Shown here piece by piece: positions 6,163-8,750 of a stretch of DNA of 8,750 nt (positions are counted from its first letter, which is position 1; every line of letters begins with the position of its first letter). Source of the DNA: Methanomicrobiales archaeon (GTDB lineage: Archaea > Halobacteriota > Methanomicrobia > Methanomicrobiales > JACTUA01). Position numbers and translations under genes: made by a program. Where the stretch lies: NCBI GenBank assembly GCA_028678555.1, contig JAJRDF010000048.1, positions 1-8,750 on the forward strand, written 5' to 3'. The notes below the pieces were generated by a model. That model worked only from the letters and a program-made list of their open reading frames with translations, made no database searches and was not told where the DNA came from.

Positions 6163-7002
6163 ATGATCGCGTCTGATGTGATGACACAACCGGTCTTTGT
6201 GGTGACCCCGCAGGACACGGTGGCCCATGCCCGCAACCTGATGCTGAAGCACAAGATCTCCCGGCTCCCTATCATGGAGGGGACCCGGCTCGCCGGCATC
6301 ATCACGAAGAAGGATATCGCCTACCGGCTCCGGCAGACCGATCCTGTCTGGCGCCGGAGGCCCATCGATCGGATCCCGGTACACGTGCTCATGGTCCCGG
6401 ATCCCGTTTCCGTCGCGCCCGATACCCCCATCAGGGACGTGGCAGCCCTGATGCAGTCCCGGGATATCAGCGGCCTCCCGGTGGTGGATAAGGGAGCGCT
6501 CGCAGGGATTGTTACCAAGTCCGATATCATGAAATCAGAATCGGTGAACCACCTCCCCCACACCGCGAAGGACATGATGGGGGATGCGGTTACCGCCAAC
6601 CGGTACCACTCCCTGGACCATATCATCGACCTGATGCGGCAACGAAACGACCGGATCGTGGTCGTGAACGACGACGGAACCCTGGCCGGGATCATCACCG
6701 AGTCCAACATCGCATTCTTTGAATACACCGATGTGACCATCGGGGTTCCGGAAAAGGACGTGACAGTCCTCCGGAGGCAGGAGAGTGGGGGCCGGAAGCA
6801 GTACCGTTACGTGAGGGATGTCTCCACGGTGGCTGAAGATATCATGTCCCGGCCGGTCATCACTATCGCACCAGGTGCCTCTGTTACCGACGCAGTCGCC
6901 CTGATGCGGAAGCACCACATCACCTCAGTGGTGGTGGTGGAGGGGAGAGACCTGAAGGGTATCGTGACAAGGGATGATATCATCCGGGAAGTGGCAAAAT
7001 GA
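6163..7002 (+). CDS. CBS-D: four-CBS protein with a long linker before module 4
   Basis: The protein has 279 residues and four CBS modules, at about 4-56, 73-126, 135-188 and 223-277. T-x-x-D is present in module 1 (TKKD), module 2 (TKSD) and module 4 (TRDD); module 3 has TESN, with Asn in place of the ribose-binding Asp. A linker of about 34 residues (189-222), rich in charged residues and including VLRRQESGGRKQYRYVRD, separates modules 3 and 4. It is not CBS-like and may be a surface for a partner. The ATG at 6163 has a strong GGAGGTGA site (6148-6155) that contains the stop codon of CBS-C, so translation is coupled. The D stop overlaps the CBS-E start as ATGA. Function is unknown beyond probable adenosyl-ligand sensing. 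Confidence 0.9.
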   Translation: MIASDVMTQPVFVVTPQDTVAHARNLMLKHKISRLPIMEGTRLAGIITKKDIAYRLRQTDPVWRRRPIDRIPVHVLMVPDPVSVAPDTPIRDVAALMQSRDISGLPVVDKGALAGIVTKSDIMKSESVNHLPHTAKDMMGDAVTANRYHSLDHIIDLMRQRNDRIVVVNDDGTLAGIITESNIAFFEYTDVTIGVPEKDVTVLRRQESGGRKQYRYVRDVSTVAEDIMSRPVITIAPGASVTDAVALMRKHHITSVVVVEGRDLKGIVTRDDIIREVAK

Positions 7003-7775
7003 ACAAGAACACAACCGTCAAGGAGATCATGGCCCGCCCTGTGGCCATCGCCAAGTCAGCAACGATCACTGAAGCACTGGACAAGATGCTGGACGAGGGT
7101 ATCGACCCCCTGCTGGTCACGTCCAATGGCGAGGTGACCGGCACCATCTCCCGCCGGGCCATCGCCGAGGTGCTGGGATCCCGGAAGAACGTGGCCATCG
7201 CGCCCACCAAGATCCACGTGGCCAGCTACGCGGATGACAACTTCACCTCGGTCTATCCCGACCAGGAAGTGGACATCCTCGTGCCCCTCCTCCAGCATCA
7301 CAAGCTGGTGGCGGTCTTTGACCCCAACCACCGCCTGGTGGGACAGGTGGGGTACGGGGACCTCCTGAAGGTCCTGCGGCCCCAGGGGAACCTGGACGGC
7401 CTCCTGGAACGGGCCTACACGATCCAGTCCGAGGAGCGGGTGGTCCACCTCCGGCGCCGGATGCTGGACGAGAAGATTCACCGCTTCGTGGTCACCGACA
7501 ACGGCTCCATCGTTGGCATGGTCACCGAGACGGACGTGGCCCGGTCCCTTGCAGCCTTCCGCGAGGTGGTGGACACCAAGTACCAGGATCAACGGATCCG
7601 GAACCTGATCGTCCGCGACATCATGAAGGCGCCCGTCATTGCCACCGAGCGGACGGTGCCGCTCTCCAACGCCGTGGATCTCATGCTCCAGAAGCAGATA
7701 TCGGCGCTCCCGGTGACGGACAAAGGCAAGCTCATGGGGATCCTCACCCGCGAAGCGCTGATCCGGGCGCTCTAG
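6999..7775 (+). CDS. CBS-E: four-CBS protein, N-terminal pair diverged
   Basis: This is the last gene of the operon: 258 residues with CBS modules at about 8-60, 80-127, 134-187 and 205-257. The N-terminal pair is much diverged, with SRRA and GYGD in place of T-x-x-D. Module 3 keeps TETD and module 4 has TREA. Only one standard nucleotide site therefore remains. Module 2 contains an unusual stretch, VYPDQEVDILVPLLQHHKLV, but its strand-helix-strand order still resembles CBS. The ATG at 6999 overlaps the CBS-D stop by 4 nt with a poor ribosome binding site, so it probably relies on ribosomes finishing CBS-D. A T-rich stretch just after the stop would end the transcript. The role is unknown; it could pair with CBS-B-like degenerate modules. 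Confidence 0.88.
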   Translation: MNKNTTVKEIMARPVAIAKSATITEALDKMLDEGIDPLLVTSNGEVTGTISRRAIAEVLGSRKNVAIAPTKIHVASYADDNFTSVYPDQEVDILVPLLQHHKLVAVFDPNHRLVGQVGYGDLLKVLRPQGNLDGLLERAYTIQSEERVVHLRRRMLDEKIHRFVVTDNGSIVGMVTETDVARSLAAFREVVDTKYQDQRIRNLIVRDIMKAPVIATERTVPLSNAVDLMLQKQISALPVTDKGKLMGILTREALIRAL

Positions 7776-7787
7776 AGCCTGCAGATC

Positions 7788-7806
7788 CTCTTTATTCCTT
7801 TTTGTT
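7788..7806 (+). terminator. T-rich terminator after the CBS operon
   Basis: Two close T tracts (TTTATT and TTTTT) begin about 13 nt after the CBS-E stop, without a preceding hairpin. This is the usual form of archaeal terminators. Confidence 0.6.
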
Positions 7807-7860
7807 ACATTCTCCCGCAATACTTCACAGTCTTTCAGATGTACTGCCGGGACGCTCCAG

Positions 7861-7883
7861 GGGGGGGACCTGCGGTCCCCCCC
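7861..7883. repeat. 10-bp perfect G/C hairpin
   Basis: GGGGGGGACC (7861-7870) pairs perfectly with GGTCCCCCCC (7874-7883) around a TGC loop. No T run follows in the plus direction. It could be a barrier element, part of a non-coding RNA, or a 3'-end stabiliser for read-through CBS transcripts. Confidence 0.6.
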
Positions 7884-7965
7884 GCCGCGTGGGCGCCCCC
7901 CCCCATCGGTTGATACCACACGCAGTGAGAGAGTATGTGAAAGGGCTTGGAGACACTGTCCTCAC

Positions 7966-8000
7966 GGGGGAGGGGCCGGGAGGGGGCCTGACCCCTCCCG
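7966..8000 (+). other. G-quadruplex-capable block overlapping a 9-bp hairpin
   Basis: Four G runs (7966-7970, 7972-7975, 7978-7980 and 7982-7986) are separated by loops of 1, 2 and 1 nt, a compact G-quadruplex pattern. The same bases also form a hairpin: CGGGAGGGG (7977-7985) pairs with CCCCTCCCG (7992-8000). The two folds are mutually exclusive. Confidence 0.5.
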
Positions 8001-8059
8001 CTGCAGTTCCCGAAAAAGAGGTCTCCAGAGTATGACGGTGAAGCCCACATCCGGATCGC

Positions 8060-8071
8060 AATATTCATAAA
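8060..8071 (+). promoter_or_regulatory. TATA-like promoter for the OFA transporter gene
   Basis: AATATTCATAAA marks the start of the only AT-rich patch in the gap. Transcription would begin near 8088-8095, giving a leader of about 80 nt before the ATG at 8171. Confidence 0.5.
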
Positions 8072-8082
8072 CCAGAATGTAA

Positions 8083-8094
8083 ATGATTAATCAT
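8083..8094. promoter_or_regulatory. 12-bp palindrome near the transporter promoter start
   Basis: ATGATTAATCAT is a perfect palindrome centred about 23 nt downstream of the TATA-like element, where a dimeric repressor could overlap the start site. Its sequence differs from the palindrome before the CBS operon. Confidence 0.45.
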
Positions 8095-8113
8095 GAACGA
8101 TTTGAGGCTGACC

Positions 8114-8151
8114 CCTGCTGCTCTCTGCGCGTGCGGGCGGACAGCAGCAGG
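8114..8151 (+). promoter_or_regulatory. 9-bp leader stem before the transporter gene
   Basis: CCTGCTGCT (8114-8122) pairs perfectly with AGCAGCAGG (8143-8151) around a 20-nt GC-rich loop. The stem ends 19 nt before the ATG and just upstream of a GGGGATGA-type ribosome binding site. It does not match a riboswitch class that I recognise. Confidence 0.5.
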
Positions 8152-8170
8152 AAAAGGACGGGGATGATCC

Positions 8171-8750
8171 ATGGAACCGCTGAAGATCATGGGCATGAAG
8201 GCGGAGTCCGGGAGGTGGGTGCTCGTTCTCCTCGGTATGATCATCAACCTCTGCCTGGGGACGATCTACTCCTGGTCGGTCTTTGTCGCTCCCCTCACCG
8301 CCTATTTCACGACCGAACTTGGTCAGTCTGTCACCGCGAGCCAGGTGCTGCTCCCCTTCTCGGTCTTCCTTGCCTTCTTTGCCATCGCGATGCCCCTCAC
8401 CGGGAAGTACATCGAGACCCTGGGTCCCCGGAAAGTGACCATGATCGGCGGGTTCCTCACCGGCCTCGGGTGGCTGCTGGCCTCCACCGTTACCTCGGTC
8501 TCGCAGCTGTACCTGGTGTACGGGGTCGTGGGCGGCCTGGGGGTTGGGATCGCCTACGGCGTCCCCGTCGCGGTGGCGGCCCGGTGGTTCCCCGACAAAA
8601 GGGGCCTCGCCGTGGGCCTGGTCCTCCTGGGCTTCGGCTTCTCTGCCTTTGTGACGGCGAACCTGGCCGGCTACCTGATCGCGGTCACGGGGGTCATGAA
8701 CACGTTCCGGGTCTTCGGGATCGCCTTCATCGTGCTGACATTCCTCCTGG
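8171..8750 (+). CDS. OFA-family major facilitator transporter (3' part outside window)
   Basis: The first 193 residues of a membrane transporter are visible. A short cytoplasmic N-terminus leads to about six hydrophobic helices, near 16-40, 57-77, 88-107, 110-133, 143-165 and 172-193, the N-terminal half of a 12-helix MFS protein. The loop between helices 2 and 3 contains GKYIETLGPRK, a variant of the MFS motif G-x-x-x-D-x-x-G-x-R-x. Helix 1 (GTIYSWSVFVAP) and the helix 4-5 region (GIAYGVPVAVAARWFPDKRG) are typical of the oxalate/formate antiporter group, which in archaea is a loose collection of carboxylate carriers. The substrate cannot be told from the sequence; formate or another small carboxylate is a guess. 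ATG 8171 was chosen for its fit to the family N-terminus and the upstream GGGGATGA; ATGs at codons 7 and 9 are alternatives. Confidence 0.88.
   Translation, partial: MEPLKIMGMKAESGRWVLVLLGMIINLCLGTIYSWSVFVAPLTAYFTTELGQSVTASQVLLPFSVFLAFFAIAMPLTGKYIETLGPRKVTMIGGFLTGLGWLLASTVTSVSQLYLVYGVVGGLGVGIAYGVPVAVAARWFPDKRGLAVGLVLLGFGFSAFVTANLAGYLIAVTGVMNTFRVFGIAFIVLTFLL

Larger units (their letters stand above)
7776..8170. other. 395-bp non-coding gap between CBS-E and the transporter gene
   Basis: No convincing gene lies here; the open frames on either strand are low-complexity Gly/Pro/Arg translations without ribosome binding sites. In order it holds a T-rich terminator, a 10-bp G/C hairpin followed by a run of nine C (7896-7904), a G4-capable block within a larger inverted repeat (TGGAGAC at 7948-7954 and GTCTCCA at 8021-8027), an 8-bp direct repeat AGAGTATG (7930-7937 and 8027-8034), and an AT-rich promoter with leader structures. 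The middle part could encode a structured RNA. Confidence 0.6.

Noticed and set aside
5177..6305. Two long minus-strand frames opposite CBS-C and the start of CBS-D
   Set aside because: Low-complexity shadows of the plus-strand CBS codons; no start signals and no family resemblance.
3895..7775. Repeated GIVT-x-x-D-like coding motifs as a possible DNA repeat array
   Set aside because: The similarity is at protein level between CBS modules; nucleotide spacing and sequence vary, so it is neither a CRISPR array nor a tandem DNA repeat.
7802..8068. Short open frames of 77-78 codons on both strands of the CBS-transporter gap
   Set aside because: They arise from G/C runs, give Gly/Pro/Arg-rich peptides and have no ribosome binding site.

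Overview
The window looks like chromosomal DNA of a GC-rich methanogenic euryarchaeon, most likely of the order Methanomicrobiales. The evidence is an archaeal class I lysyl-tRNA synthetase, an archaeal origin-associated oapA-oapB-oapC gene trio, a run of CBS-domain genes of the kind found in methanogens, AT-rich TATA-type promoters and T-run terminators. The genus is not determined. No mobile element, CRISPR array, rRNA or convincing tRNA was seen.

Layout. Bases 1-3664 are read from the minus strand: oapA (Era-like GTPase), oapB (DUF2073) and oapC (Zn ribbon) form one tight operon. A hairpin plus T-run follows, then lysS, whose end overlaps the start of a radical SAM gene that runs off the left edge. 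A 230-bp divergent promoter region (3665-3894) holds a minus-strand TATA box for oapA, a plus-strand TATA box, a 10-bp inverted repeat, a 12-bp palindrome and a strong leader hairpin.

Bases 3895-7775 on the plus strand hold five consecutive CBS-domain genes, called here CBS-A to CBS-E. They are joined by stop/start overlaps or by ribosome binding sites lying on the preceding stop. By motif reading they encode 18 CBS modules and no effector domain apart from a C-terminal zinc ribbon on CBS-A. The nucleotide-binding T-x-x-D motif is intact in all four modules of CBS-C, mostly intact in CBS-D, and largely lost in CBS-B and CBS-E. This suggests divided labour inside an adenine-nucleotide-sensing assembly. 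It is the most interesting system in the window, although its target is not encoded nearby.

A 395-bp gap (7776-8170) carries a T-rich terminator, a 10-bp G/C hairpin, a G-quadruplex-capable block that can also fold into a 9-bp hairpin, and a promoter with a palindrome and a leader stem. The last gene, on the plus strand, is the N-terminal half of an OFA-type major facilitator transporter and is cut by the right edge.
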